Assembly (NCBI RefSeq): GCF_017115085.1
Contig: NZ_JABXKJ010000270.1
Coordinates: forward strand, 1 to 64,000
DNA: 64,000 bases
Source of the DNA: Nostoc sp. NMS7
GTDB taxonomy: Bacteria > Cyanobacteriota > Cyanobacteriia > Cyanobacteriales > Nostocaceae
Direction: 5' to 3'
Shown here: one piece after another, positions 18,028 to 26,634 of the stretch
How positions within the stretch are numbered: the first letter of the stretch is position 1
How the letters are laid out: each line of letters begins with the position of its first letter
Made by a program: the position numbers and the translations under genes
The notes under the pieces: generated by a model
What the model was told of the DNA's origin: nothing
Seen by the model: only the letters and a program-made list of their open reading frames with translations
Database searches by the model: none

Positions 18028-18084
18028 TAAGGCGCGGCTTTTGCGGGGTCGGGTTCCGGGTATTATGCTTAATTGCCCGGAATC

Positions 18085-18350
18085 ATATTAGCCACTTCTG
18101 AGTTCAGAAGGGGAATCGTGAGGGTTTTAAGTGGAGCGATCGCTCCGACGAGCTACACCTACGCCCTTTTTACTCAACAATTGGTGTTAAAAGGTGCAAC
18201 TTCTGAGTTGAGATGGGGAATGGTGAGGCTTTGAAGTCAAGCGATCGCTCCGACGGGCTACACCTACGCCCTTTTTACTCGACAATTGGTGTTAAAAAGT
18301 GCAACTTCCGAGTTCAGAACCTCAATGGTAAAGCTTTGGGGTCGAGCGTA
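18085..18350. repeat. HIP1-containing repeat array upstream of the ROCO gene
   Basis: Three units share CAACTTCYGAGTTSAGA followed, with GGAATSGTGAGG spacers, by GCGATCGCTC and TTTTTACTCGACAATTGGTG. Two units (GCGAT at 18136-18140 and 18241-18245) carry a 21-nt element between GCGAT and CGCC. The same unit recurs at 21713-22120. Confidence 0.85.
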
Positions 18351-18766
18351 GACGCGCAACGGGTTGTCATTACCAACATTTTTCTAAATTTTGCGCTTCG
18401 TTGTCATCCCGCCTTGGAATAAATTCCCAGGCTAATAGCTAAAGTCCTCTCAAGAGGACTAAATATCAGATTTTAAGCGATGTAGATAGTTATAACTCTG
18501 TGAAAGTGAAAATTTCAGTCCACTTGAGTGGACTTGAGCTATTAGCCCCGAACTTCAGTTCTGGGCGGGATTGCCTGTCAGCGCGACATTCTGACTATTA
18601 CAAAAATGTGGGTAATCACAAGACTTGAGATCACGAGTAGACACGTAGCAGCTTTGATCGCACATTGCCTCAATTGCAATCCAGGCTAAATTATTATTAG
18701 CTCAATTTCTCTGCTGCGCGTCCAAGCAGCAACTCCTCGTCAGGCATCGCCTCTATAAAACCCGAA
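18351..18766. other. intergenic region before the ROCO gene
   Basis: It contains a hairpin-rich MITE-like element (18429-18552) and otherwise no gene. The ROCO promoter would lie in the final 200 bases; no strong ribosome binding site precedes ATG 18767. Confidence 0.5.
18429..18552. mobile_element. MITE-like element with GGCTAATAGCT ends
   Basis: The left end AGGCTAATAGCTAAAGTCCT pairs with the right end GGACTTGAGCTATTAGCC. Internal hairpins are GTCCTCTCAAGAGGAC and GTCCACTTGAGTGGAC. A half copy lies at 37085-37117, and a related hairpin, CAGTCCTCTAAAAGAGGA, at 63888-63910. Confidence 0.7.
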
Positions 18767-21682
18767 ATGACTAACGAAGAACTGCTGCAAATTATTGAAC
18801 AAGCTGCCAGAGACAAGGTGACAGAATTAGACCTTTCTGGGGAAGGTTTAACAACGCTGCCACGGGAAATTGTCCAACTCACCAACCTGCAATCCCTCGA
18901 CCTCAGCATTAATCGACTGAGCAGTCTGCCACCGGAAATTGTCCAACTCACCAACCTGCAATCCCTCTACCTCACCGACAATCAACTGAGCAGTCTGCCA
19001 CCGGAAATTGTCCAACTCACCAACCTACAATCCCTCAACCTCAGCATTAATCGACTGAGCAGTCTGCCACCGGAAATTGTCCAACTCACCAACCTGCGAA
19101 CCCTCTACCTCTTCAGTAATCAACTGAGCAGTCTGCCACCGGAAATTGTCCAACTCACCAACCTGCAATCCCTCGATCTCAGCATTAATCGACTGAGCAG
19201 TCTGCCACCGGAAATTGTCCAACTCACCAACCTGCAATCCCTCGACCTCAGCGACAATCAACTGAGCAGTCTGCCACCGGAAATTGGCCAACTCACCAAC
19301 CTGCAATCCCTTGCTCTCCGCAGTAATCAACTGAGCAGTCTGCCACCGGAAATTGTCCAACTCACCAACCTGCAATCCCTCGCTCTCCGCAGTAATCAAC
19401 TGAGCAGTCTGCCAAGAGAAATCAGGCAACTATCAAAGCTGAAAAAGCTGGATATTTGTAGAAATCCAGTCCCTATTCCACCTGAGATTTTGGGGTCGAA
19501 GAAGTTATATGAAGATCCGGGTGATGTGAATGAAATTCTCGATTTCTATTTTCGGGTGCAAGACCCAGCCGAAACAGAACCCTTCTACGAAGCAAAATTC
19601 TTAATTATTGGCGAAGGAGGGGCCGGTAAAACCTCTTTAGCCAAGAAAATTGCAGATGAAACCTACAAACTCCAGCCAGAAGAGAAATCAACCCAAGGCA
19701 TTGAAGTGATCCAGTGGCACTTTACACAGCCAAATGGCAAAGATTTTCGCGTCAACATCTGGGATTTTGGCGGTCAGGAAATCTACCACCAAACCCATCA
19801 GTTTTTCCTCAGCAAGCGATCGCTCTATGCTTTAGTTGCCGACACTCGCAAAGAAAACACCGATTTTTACTGGTGGCTGAAGGTTGTCGAACTCTTGAGT
19901 GACAAAAGTCCAGTTATCATCATCAAAAACGAAAAACAAGACCGTGATTGCCCAGTTAATGAGCGCCAGTTACGAGGAGAATTTAGCAACCTGAAGGAAA
20001 CACTGGCAACCAATTTAGATACTAATCGCGGTTTAACAGAGATTAAAGACGCGATTCAGCTATACATCAGCAGACTTGACCACGTTGGTACACCTTTACC
20101 AAAACTCTGGATAAGAGTCAGAGCCGCATTAGAGAACGATTCTCGAAATTACATTAGCTTTGAAGAATACTCTACCATTTGCCGAGGTAATAAATTAACA
20201 GACCGTAAAGATATGCAGCGCTTGAGCAACTATCTTCATGACCTCGGCGTTTGCCTGCATTTTCAAGACGATTCTACACTGAAACACTACGTCATCCTCA
20301 AACCCGAATGGGGAACTACTGCCGTCTACAAAGTTTTGGACAATGACAATGTTAAGAAAAAGTTGGGTTGTTTTACCAAAGACGCCCTCAAAGATATTTG
20401 GAAAAGCGGCGAATATGCAGATATGCGAGATGAACTACTGCAATTAATGATGCAGTTCAAGCTTTGCTACGAAATTCCCGGTCGTCCTGCTACTTATATT
20501 GCGCCTCAATTGCTCTCTATTGAAAAAGCTGATTATACCTGGGGCGATCGCAATAATCTCATCCTGCGCTACACCTATGACTTTATGCCCAAAGGTATCC
20601 TCACCCGCTTTATTGTCGAGACGCACCCTTGGATTGAACAGCAAAAACTCGTTTGGAAAACAGGTGTTGTTCTCAACAAAGACCAAACTCGTGCAGAAGT
20701 CATTGAAAACTACAATCAACGGGAAATTAAAATCCGTGTGACCGGAAAGCGCAAAAAAGAATTGATGGCTGTTGTCACCCATGAACTGGAAAAAATCCAC
20801 AACTCTTACGAACGTTTGGAATATCAAACCCTAGTTCCGTGTAACTGTGAGACTTGCAAAAACCTGCCGACACCTCATTCCTATTCTCTGGACTCACTCA
20901 AAAAACGCTTGGATGCTAGCCGCTACAAGATTGAGTGCGAGAACAGCTATGAAATGGTAGATATCCGCAGGTTAATTGATGATGTCATGTTCCAACCCGC
21001 TAGAGAAGATGGGGAAATCAACCCCCAAGTTGCACAGTTGCAAAGCGAACTGGAGCAAAAGCGAGATGAATCATTGACGCATCGGTTACGAGATAGCAAA
21101 ATCAATAGTCAATCTGTAATGAAGTTCGAGAAGGAAATCTTCATCTCCTATGCTTGGGGTAGAGAAAGTGAGCAATTTGTCAACCAACTAGATCAGACTT
21201 TGCAGGCTAAAGGGATCACAATCATTCGGGACAAACGCGATTTGGGCTACAAAGGACTAATTAAACCCTTCATGGAACGGATTGGACGCGGTAAATGTGC
21301 GATCGCGGTTATTAGTGACAAGTATTTAAAGTCTGAGAATTGTATGTTTGAGCTAGTGCAAATTGCTAAAAACGGGGAATTTTATGATCGTATTTTCCCG
21401 ATTGTGTTACCGGATGCCCAAATTTATAAGCCTGTTGCAAGACTTAAATATATTAAGCATTGGGAAGAAGAAATTAAAGATTTAGACGAAGAGATGAAAG
21501 GGGTTTCCGCAGCTAATTTACAGGGATTTCGTGAAAAAATTGACCAGTACACCGAGATTCGCAAAATGATCGCCGAACTCACCAACCTGCTAACAGATAT
21601 GAACACGTTGACTTCTGATATTCACAGCGAATCAGACTTTGAGGACTTGATTAATGCGATCGCAGTCCGTCTAGATGAGTAA
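18767..21682 (+). CDS. LRR-Roc-COR-TIR (ROCO family) protein
   Basis: This 971-residue multidomain protein has nine 23-residue leucine-rich repeats (31-237, consensus LPPEIVQLTNLQSLxLxxNx), a Roc GTPase (about 275-440; P-loop GEGGAGKT at 282-289, switch II WDFGGQE, base-recognition IIIKNEKQD), a COR region (about 450-700), a short coiled coil (about 755-780) and a C-terminal TIR domain (about 788-930; EIFISYAWG, then NCMFEL with Glu862 at the place of the TIR NADase catalytic Glu). Eight of the LRRs are almost identical at DNA level, so the array has expanded or homogenised recently. TIR domains attached to sensor and NTPase modules occur in bacterial immunity and cell-death proteins; a similar role here is inference. 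No helper gene is adjacent. Confidence 0.92.
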   Translation: MTNEELLQIIEQAARDKVTELDLSGEGLTTLPREIVQLTNLQSLDLSINRLSSLPPEIVQLTNLQSLYLTDNQLSSLPPEIVQLTNLQSLNLSINRLSSLPPEIVQLTNLRTLYLFSNQLSSLPPEIVQLTNLQSLDLSINRLSSLPPEIVQLTNLQSLDLSDNQLSSLPPEIGQLTNLQSLALRSNQLSSLPPEIVQLTNLQSLALRSNQLSSLPREIRQLSKLKKLDICRNPVPIPPEILGSKKLYEDPGDVNEILDFYFRVQDPAETEPFYEAKFLIIGEGGAGKTSLAKKIADETYKLQPEEKSTQGIEVIQWHFTQPNGKDFRVNIWDFGGQEIYHQTHQFFLSKRSLYALVADTRKENTDFYWWLKVVELLSDKSPVIIIKNEKQDRDCPVNERQLRGEFSNLKETLATNLDTNRGLTEIKDAIQLYISRLDHVGTPLPKLWIRVRAALENDSRNYISFEEYSTICRGNKLTDRKDMQRLSNYLHDLGVCLHFQDDSTLKHYVILKPEWGTTAVYKVLDNDNVKKKLGCFTKDALKDIWKSGEYADMRDELLQLMMQFKLCYEIPGRPATYIAPQLLSIEKADYTWGDRNNLILRYTYDFMPKGILTRFIVETHPWIEQQKLVWKTGVVLNKDQTRAEVIENYNQREIKIRVTGKRKKELMAVVTHELEKIHNSYERLEYQTLVPCNCETCKNLPTPHSYSLDSLKKRLDASRYKIECENSYEMVDIRRLIDDVMFQPAREDGEINPQVAQLQSELEQKRDESLTHRLRDSKINSQSVMKFEKEIFISYAWGRESEQFVNQLDQTLQAKGITIIRDKRDLGYKGLIKPFMERIGRGKCAIAVISDKYLKSENCMFELVQIAKNGEFYDRIFPIVLPDAQIYKPVARLKYIKHWEEEIKDLDEEMKGVSAANLQGFREKIDQYTEIRKMIAELTNLLTDMNTLTSDIHSESDFEDLINAIAVRLDE
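18857..19477 (+). repeat. 69-bp tandem repeats encoding the LRRs
   Basis: Nine units of 69 bp follow one another. CTGCCACCGGAAATTGTCCA and CTCACCAACCTGCAATCCCT recur nearly unchanged from unit to unit; variation is concentrated in the codons for the LxLxxN strand, the usual ligand-facing positions. The first and ninth units diverge most. Confidence 0.95.
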
Positions 21683-21712
21683 AACTAGACTATTGCTGAG
21701 GTTGATAGGTGG

Positions 21713-22120
21713 AGCGATCGCCCTTTTTACTCGACAATTTGTGTTATGAGGTGCAAGCTTCAAGTTCAAAACTCAAATGATTAGGGTCAAAGCTGCAAGT
21801 CCGAGGGTTAAAGGTGCAACTTCGAGGATCAAAGGTGCAACTTCCGAGTTCAGAGGTCGAGCGATCGCTCTTTTAGCTTGACAACTCATGTTCAAAGGTG
21901 CAACTTCCGAGTTCAGAGGTTGAGCGATCGCTCTTTTAGCTTGACAACTCATGTTCAAAGATGCAACCTCCGAGTCCAGAGGTCGAGCGATCGCTCTTTT
22001 CACTCGACAACTCATGTTCAAAGATGCAACCTCCGAGTCCAGAGGTCGAGCGATGCCTGCGGCGGGCTGCGCCAACGCTCTTTTCACTCGACAACTCGTG
22101 TTCCAATTACGAATTAGTCT
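21713..22120. repeat. HIP1-containing repeat array downstream of the ROCO gene
   Basis: Units of about 63 bp contain GCGATCGCTCTTTT, TTGACAACTCATGTTCAAAG and TGCAACTTCCGAGTTCAGAG. HIP1 cores start at 21861, 21923, 21987 and (interrupted) 22050. The last copy is split by a 21-nt element at 22055-22075. It is the same family as 18085-18350. Confidence 0.88.
22055..22075. repeat. 21-nt element inserted in the last HIP1 site of the array
   Basis: The sequence GAGCGAT + 21 nt + CGCTC compares with GAGCGATCGCTC in the neighbouring units. The insert (GCCTGCGGCGGGCTGCGC...) is the reverse-complement relative of the 13767-13787 element. Confidence 0.88.
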
Positions 22121-22140
22121 TACTGCCAAAATTTTATCGT

Positions 22141-23184
22141 TTATGTTTTCTGCTGAGATAAATCCATCAAGTTTGCCAGCTTGTAAACTACCCGCGCTCC
22201 AACATTACCATCCCACTCCCCATCACCGACTTCGCAGATATCAAAGCCAATAATTTTTTTCCCACTATTCACCAATTCTCGGAACAGACAAAAAGTTTGC
22301 TCTAATTCCAACCCACCGGGAACAGGAGTACCTGTACTCGGACAGAGTTTTGGATCTAGACCATCTGCATCAAAGCTAATGTAAACATACTCAGGTAAAT
22401 GACTGATAATTTCTCGGCACAAATCAATCCAAGTTGTTCCAGAGTAAAGCTTTTGTTTAATCGCTGGGTCATAATAAGGAATAATGCGATCGCTAGATTG
22501 GTCAATCATTTCCACTTCATCATGACTAATATCACGCAAACCCACTTGCACTAACTTAGAAATTTGCGGTATTTTCATCGCATTAAACATAATAGACGCA
22601 TGGGAAAACTCAAATCCCTCATAGGCATCGCGTAAATCTGCGTGGGCATCAATGTGCAAAATGCCATAGTTTTGGTAGTTAGCCGCTAATGCTTGGAAAT
22701 AACCTAAAGGCGAACTATGATCTCCACCAATGACTGCAACTCGCTTACCATGATTAATTGCTTGTTGACAATTTTCAAATAGCCATTTATTCACCTGTTC
22801 ACCAGCCTGATTAATTTCTGTCAGCACAGGTGTTAAATCTGGTGTATCTGAGAGTTGTTTACCTTGGGCTAATCGCTCAATAATTTTTGCTGCTAAGACG
22901 CGATAGTATGTATTCTTCTCTACAATATCCTGGGGAATTTCCACCATAAAAATTCCCTGCTTCCAACCATCAGGATTATCAAAATCGAACAAATCTAGTT
23001 GAGTCGAAGCATCGAGAATTCGCTGTGGGGCATTAGCAGTGCCTGCACCATAGGAAACAGTAACTTCCCACGGCACACCAAAGACAACCAACTTTGCAGA
23101 CTCGTAATCGCCAGGCAAACCTAAGAGGTTGCCATTTACTTCACCTACGCCGCTAGGATTGTAGTCTTTTAATTGATTACTCAT
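22141..23184 (-). CDS. ureohydrolase (agmatinase/arginase superfamily)
   Basis: A 347-residue metal-dependent ureohydrolase. The binuclear metal motifs are visible: GGDHSSPLG, HIDAHADLRDAYEGFEFSHAS (read as two parts) and SFDADGLDP. I start at ATG 23184 (MSNQLKDYNPSGVGEVNG), because the 22 extra upstream residues are Arg-rich and unconserved. Members cleave agmatine, arginine or guanidine; cyanobacteria also carry a guanidine hydrolase of this superfamily, and the substrate cannot be fixed by eye. The 3' end lies 21 bases from the repeat array downstream of the ROCO gene. Confidence 0.85.
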   Translation of the reverse strand: MSNQLKDYNPSGVGEVNGNLLGLPGDYESAKLVVFGVPWEVTVSYGAGTANAPQRILDASTQLDLFDFDNPDGWKQGIFMVEIPQDIVEKNTYYRVLAAKIIERLAQGKQLSDTPDLTPVLTEINQAGEQVNKWLFENCQQAINHGKRVAVIGGDHSSPLGYFQALAANYQNYGILHIDAHADLRDAYEGFEFSHASIMFNAMKIPQISKLVQVGLRDISHDEVEMIDQSSDRIIPYYDPAIKQKLYSGTTWIDLCREIISHLPEYVYISFDADGLDPKLCPSTGTPVPGGLELEQTFCLFRELVNSGKKIIGFDICEVGDGEWDGNVGARVVYKLANLMDLSQQKT

Positions 23185-23299
23185 TGAGTATCTTCTGGAT
23201 TTATGTGGATAGACAGCACGCCGCCTAGTGGACATCTGCATTGTAATCAAAATTTTTCACAGGCGGTAAATTACTATTTTCCAAATACACAACTCCAAA

Positions 23300-23358
23300 C
23301 TCCTGTACAGACGCGATTAATCGCGTCTCTCCAAACAGACACGATTAATCGCGTCTCT
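23300..23358. repeat. two copies of an AGACGCGATTAATCGCGTCT palindrome
   Basis: A 20-nt palindrome occurs at 23309-23328 and, with one change, at 23337-23356, overlapping the 3' end of the FAD monooxygenase gene. A third copy is at 41467-41490, preceded by the same CTGTAC. Confidence 0.9.
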
Positions 23359-24940
23359 TCTGCTCAATTAATTGATCGAAATTGGGACAATACACCTGTT
23401 CTCCATATTCTTGCCACTCTTTGTCTGACGAGTAGGGTGAAGATTTTAATGTTGCCTCTTGGACGTATGCCATCAATGGGCGACGAAGACACTCATATTT
23501 CTCGAAAGCTGTGGCTATAGCTTGCGTATTATCCCAGTTATTCTCCTCGGCAATTTTAGCGATTAGTGTTGCAATCAAGAGTGCATCTTCAAATCCTTGA
23601 TTAGCTCCTTGAGCCATGAAGGGAGGCATTCCATGTGCGGCATCGCCAACTAATACGATTCGCCCTAAACTCCAGGCTGGTGGAATTTTGACAGCATCAG
23701 CTTCTGTATTGGCGTCAATTGTGCTAGGAACTTGTACAGAATCTGAAATAGTAGCGCGGTGAATATAGTATGGGCGTTGCTGCATCTTCGCAGGAGGAGA
23801 TATACGTACTAATTGCTTAAGTGCATCAGGAAAGCCTGCCTTCTCCAACTCCTGGATAGCTAAGTCAATTAAAGAGTTTTCAGACTTTTCTTGCAACAAG
23901 TCCAAAGGTAAAGCAAGATGTATCACGTACCTTAGTTCACCAATTGATCTGCGAAATAAAATCATCCTGATGTTATTTATACAAACAGAATTTCCAGATA
24001 TTTCATCATTAGTGATTGTTACAATTGGTGAGTCTTGAAAGAAATATTCTTCTAATTTCGTCCACAGTTCAGTTGTTATGTCGCCTATTTCTCTACAAAA
24101 TATAGCTGCAAACCCGGAGTATTCAGGTCGAGCAAAATCATGGTATTGACTATCTGTGTAAAGCAGTCTACGAACTGTAGAATTAATCCCGTCTGCTGCA
24201 ACAATTAGTTTAGCTCGAATCGATTTTGTTGCTAATTCTTGGGGGGCAGCATCCGATTTCTGGGGCTGTGTATCATTCTGTTTCTGCGCATCTGTCCAAT
24301 AAGCATAGGGGTTGGCTTCAGTGTCAGATAAGCAATCTATGCGCACAGAATCGTTTTCCGGCTCATTGACAATATTAATACAACGGTGATTAGCTTTAAC
24401 TTGGTCTTCGGGAAGTAGCTGTCTGAGGGTTGTCTGCAAATTGTACCAAGAAATTGACACTCGACCCTCGCCATAATCTTTAAACCAGTCATCAAAACTA
24501 AGCGAGATTGACCGAATTATCTGTCCCTGCAAATTTTTGTAAGTCCATTGGGGTGAAGTCTTTGAAGGTTGTTGCTTTTGAGTAGGTTCGACAGTTTTCT
24601 GGTCATTAGACTGCTGGGGATTCAATAAACCAAGTCCAGTTTTTTTGACTTCTTCGTAGGCGTTAGGATCTAAATATTTGAGAGCCTTTAATCCATTTGG
24701 GAGAAGATCCAACCCCTGGCCAACTTCACGAAAGGCGCGAGTTTGATCGATGACAAGCACATTTTCAATACCACGTTTACGTAAGCCGATAGCAGTTGCT
24801 AACCCAATAGGCCCAGCGCCAACCACTACAACATCATAGATTTCTTGCGGAGCAGAAAATGAGACAACAGAGCCAGTTAAGGTATCAGCTTTGGTTGATC
24901 TGTCTGTATATGTATGAGGACTTGATTTAGTTTCTAGCAT
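23345..24940 (-). CDS. FAD-dependent monooxygenase (UbiH/PHBH-like)
   Basis: A 531-residue flavoprotein from ATG 24940 (MLETKSS); 12 more residues are possible upstream. The FAD-binding GxGxxG is VVGAGPIGLATAIGLRKRG (about 38-56), the DG motif is IVAADGINSTVRRLL (about 245-260), and the GD motif is LVGDAAHGMPPFMAQGANQG (about 435-455). It hydroxylates an aromatic or isoprenoid substrate with NAD(P)H and O2; the substrate is unknown. A low-complexity linker (about 110-130, rich in Gln/Lys/Thr) interrupts the usual spacing. The last codons run into the palindromic repeat. Confidence 0.85.
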   Translation of the reverse strand: MLETKSSPHTYTDRSTKADTLTGSVVSFSAPQEIYDVVVVGAGPIGLATAIGLRKRGIENVLVIDQTRAFREVGQGLDLLPNGLKALKYLDPNAYEEVKKTGLGLLNPQQSNDQKTVEPTQKQQPSKTSPQWTYKNLQGQIIRSISLSFDDWFKDYGEGRVSISWYNLQTTLRQLLPEDQVKANHRCINIVNEPENDSVRIDCLSDTEANPYAYWTDAQKQNDTQPQKSDAAPQELATKSIRAKLIVAADGINSTVRRLLYTDSQYHDFARPEYSGFAAIFCREIGDITTELWTKLEEYFFQDSPIVTITNDEISGNSVCINNIRMILFRRSIGELRYVIHLALPLDLLQEKSENSLIDLAIQELEKAGFPDALKQLVRISPPAKMQQRPYYIHRATISDSVQVPSTIDANTEADAVKIPPAWSLGRIVLVGDAAHGMPPFMAQGANQGFEDALLIATLIAKIAEENNWDNTQAIATAFEKYECLRRPLMAYVQEATLKSSPYSSDKEWQEYGEQVYCPNFDQLIEQKRRD

Positions 24941-25393
24941 ATTTATACACAGTAATCTGAGATAGAAGCTGGGCAATGTGGAAAGCTATTAGCTATCAAC
25001 TAAGATACCATAGCGATAACGAGCTACTCCCCAATTAACATAAGCCTGGGCATTACTGGGGTTAAGTCTGATGACTTGGGAAAAATCACGCACTGCACCA
25101 AAGTCATCTCCATTTTGTCCACAAACACAACCCCGGTTAAAGTACGCTCTATTATCGTTAGCATTGAGACGAATTGCGAGATTAAAGTCAAGCATAGCTG
25201 CTTGGGTATCTTGCAAGACAAAATGCGCCAAACCTCGGTCATTGTAGATATCTGCAAGCAGTAAGCTGCTTATTTGGGGGATTTGAGTTAGAGCTAAATT
25301 AAAGTCAACAATTGCCTCAAAGTCTTTCCCATCCCCAGCATGGGCTAGCCCTCGGTTGTAGTAAGCTCAAAAATCATCGGGTTTAAGTGCGAT

Positions 25394-25414
25394 GTCTACG
25401 ACGGGCTACGCCTA
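25394..25414. repeat. 21-nt element in a HIP1 site of the TPR pseudogene
   Basis: The sequence GCGAT + 21 nt + CGCTCG: removing the insert restores GCGATCGC and the residues RAIALKP on the minus strand. The insert brings TAG stops in the coding orientation. Confidence 0.85.
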
Positions 25415-25534
25415 CGCTCGATTATGATCAACAATGGCAGTTGGATATCCCCTTGTCTGTAGAGTGCGACTCCCCGGTTCAGATAAGCCTCAAAATTATC
25501 AGGTGCAAAATTTATTGCTTGAGTACAATCTGCG

Positions 25535-25561
25535 TAGACGCGAAGCGGCTTGTCGTCAGAC
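25535..25561. repeat. 27-nt element in a HIP1 site of the TPR pseudogene
   Basis: On the minus strand CAAGCGAT + 27 nt + CGCAGATTGT; excision restores CAAGCGATCGCAGAT (QAIAD). The 27 nt keep the frame and encode nine residues. Confidence 0.82.
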
Positions 25562-25918
25562 ATCGCTTGATGGTAATCTTCTAATTGGAGATCAGCAAGA
25601 GCGCGATCGCTATAAGCTACAGCAAAATCTTTCTTAAGTTCAATCGCCTGGTTGAAATTTTCTATTGCTTGCTGGTAATTACCACCCCGCATCTTATCTA
25701 CACCCAATTCCAATAAATCACCAGCTGTAATTTGCGTAATTAAAATCGGTGATGAATGTGCGGATGGAGTCAAACAAATGAAAGATAAAGCAATAATTAC
25801 ACTGAGAAATAATCGCCAGAAACTAGTCATAAACATCCTATTTGACAATTTCGGCAACCCGAAAATTAGCGGGACAAAAAGCCCCGCAAATTGTTAATTT
25901 TTGAAGTTAGATTTTAGT

Positions 25919-26254
25919 CTACTTCCAGTCCTTATCTGCTTGTGAAAGCACATAAGCCGCTACATCTTCAATTTGGTTAGGTTTCAAGCGTTTGCCGAAG
26001 GCGGGCATGGCATTTTTACCTTTTGTAACTTGGGCAATAATCGCCTCTGCTGAGTACAAACCATACTTTTCCAAAGCATCTTTCTTCAGGTTTTTGTTAG
26101 CTTGAACCAGATTCTTCCCTCCGGCGTGACAAGAGGCACAATTGGCACTAAATACTTTAGCTCCACTAACAGCATCTGCTGCCAATGCTGGACTACTGAA
26201 GACAAAGGTGAAGATTGCTATGCCTAACAGCATCACTGTAATAATTTTTTTCAT
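25919..26254 (-). CDS. petJ: cytochrome c6
   Basis: A 111-residue precursor from ATG 26254, with GAGGGAAC upstream. The 25-residue signal peptide ([23 protein letters not shown]) precedes the mature protein [20 protein letters not shown]; the heme is attached at CASCH (39-43) and the axial Met is in [11 protein letters not shown]. It carries electrons in the thylakoid lumen from cytochrome b6f to photosystem I, as an alternative to plastocyanin, and is often copper-regulated. It is a single-gene unit. Confidence 0.95.
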   Translation of the reverse strand: MKKIITVMLLGIAIFTFVFSSPALAADAVSGAKVFSANCASCHAGGKNLVQANKNLKKDALEKYGLYSAEAIIAQVTKGKNAMPAFGKRLKPNQIEDVAAYVLSQADKDWK

Positions 26255-26634
26255 TTCGTGTTCCCTCTGCAATAACGGCTTATTCGGTGCAATATCCTCC
26301 ATAATTGTCAGTTGAGACGTTGCCTTAGTCAAATGACAAACTGTCAAACTTCAGTTTATTAAAGTTTCGGGATTTTGAATCTTCGGGTTTTTATAGGAGT
26401 TTTAATTTATTTGAAGCACATTTGTTGTCGGGGCACAGCATGGTTTATTTACGTGAAAATAGCTATAAATTTAGGGTTGTTAGTACAGAGCGATGTTTGG
26501 CGACAAGCTGCTTCTCTACCAGACGCATTGCGAAAGCATCTACGTCGATGATCACAATGCAAATTTATTTGAACAATGAAATATAAAAGATGAAAATTAT
26601 GCTGTTTGATCTTTTACATTTCATCCTTTGTTAT
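26255..26634. other. intergenic region upstream of petJ
   Basis: About 380 bases lie between the GNAT gene and petJ. A GCGATG..TTGGCGACAAGCTGCTTCTC palindromic module at about 26489-26545 belongs to the small dispersed repeats. The petJ promoter would lie just above 26255; no confident regulator site was found. Confidence 0.5.

Larger units (their letters stand above)
24989..25857 (-). pseudogene. exported TPR protein, disrupted
   Basis: The frame begins with a signal peptide (about 35 residues, FLSVIIALSFICLTPSAHSS) and TPR units (GNYQQAIENFNQAIELKKD). A 27-nt element adds nine in-frame codons within YHQAIADCTQA (25535-25561). Further on there is a one-base deletion near GATATCCAACTGCC, a 21-nt element with stops (25394-25414), and a TGA in DDF-stop-AYYNRG. 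The remaining TPR units continue to 24989 (AAMLDFNLAIRLNANDNRAY). The gene is therefore inactivated although its TPR content is well preserved. Confidence 0.8.

Noticed and set aside
19025-19429. Open minus-strand frame of 134 residues with LITAESEGLQVGEL-type repeats
   Set aside because: It is the antisense shadow of the 69-bp LRR units of the ROCO gene; its regularity comes from the repeats.
21861-22080. CRISPR-like array downstream of the ROCO gene
   Set aside because: The whole 63-bp unit is repeated, there are no variable spacers, and no cas gene is present.
21773-22129. Open minus-strand frame with repeated MSCRVKRAIARPL units
   Set aside because: It is a translation of the intergenic HIP1-repeat array, without a ribosome binding site or conserved likeness. 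The open frame follows from the repeat unit being about 63 bp.
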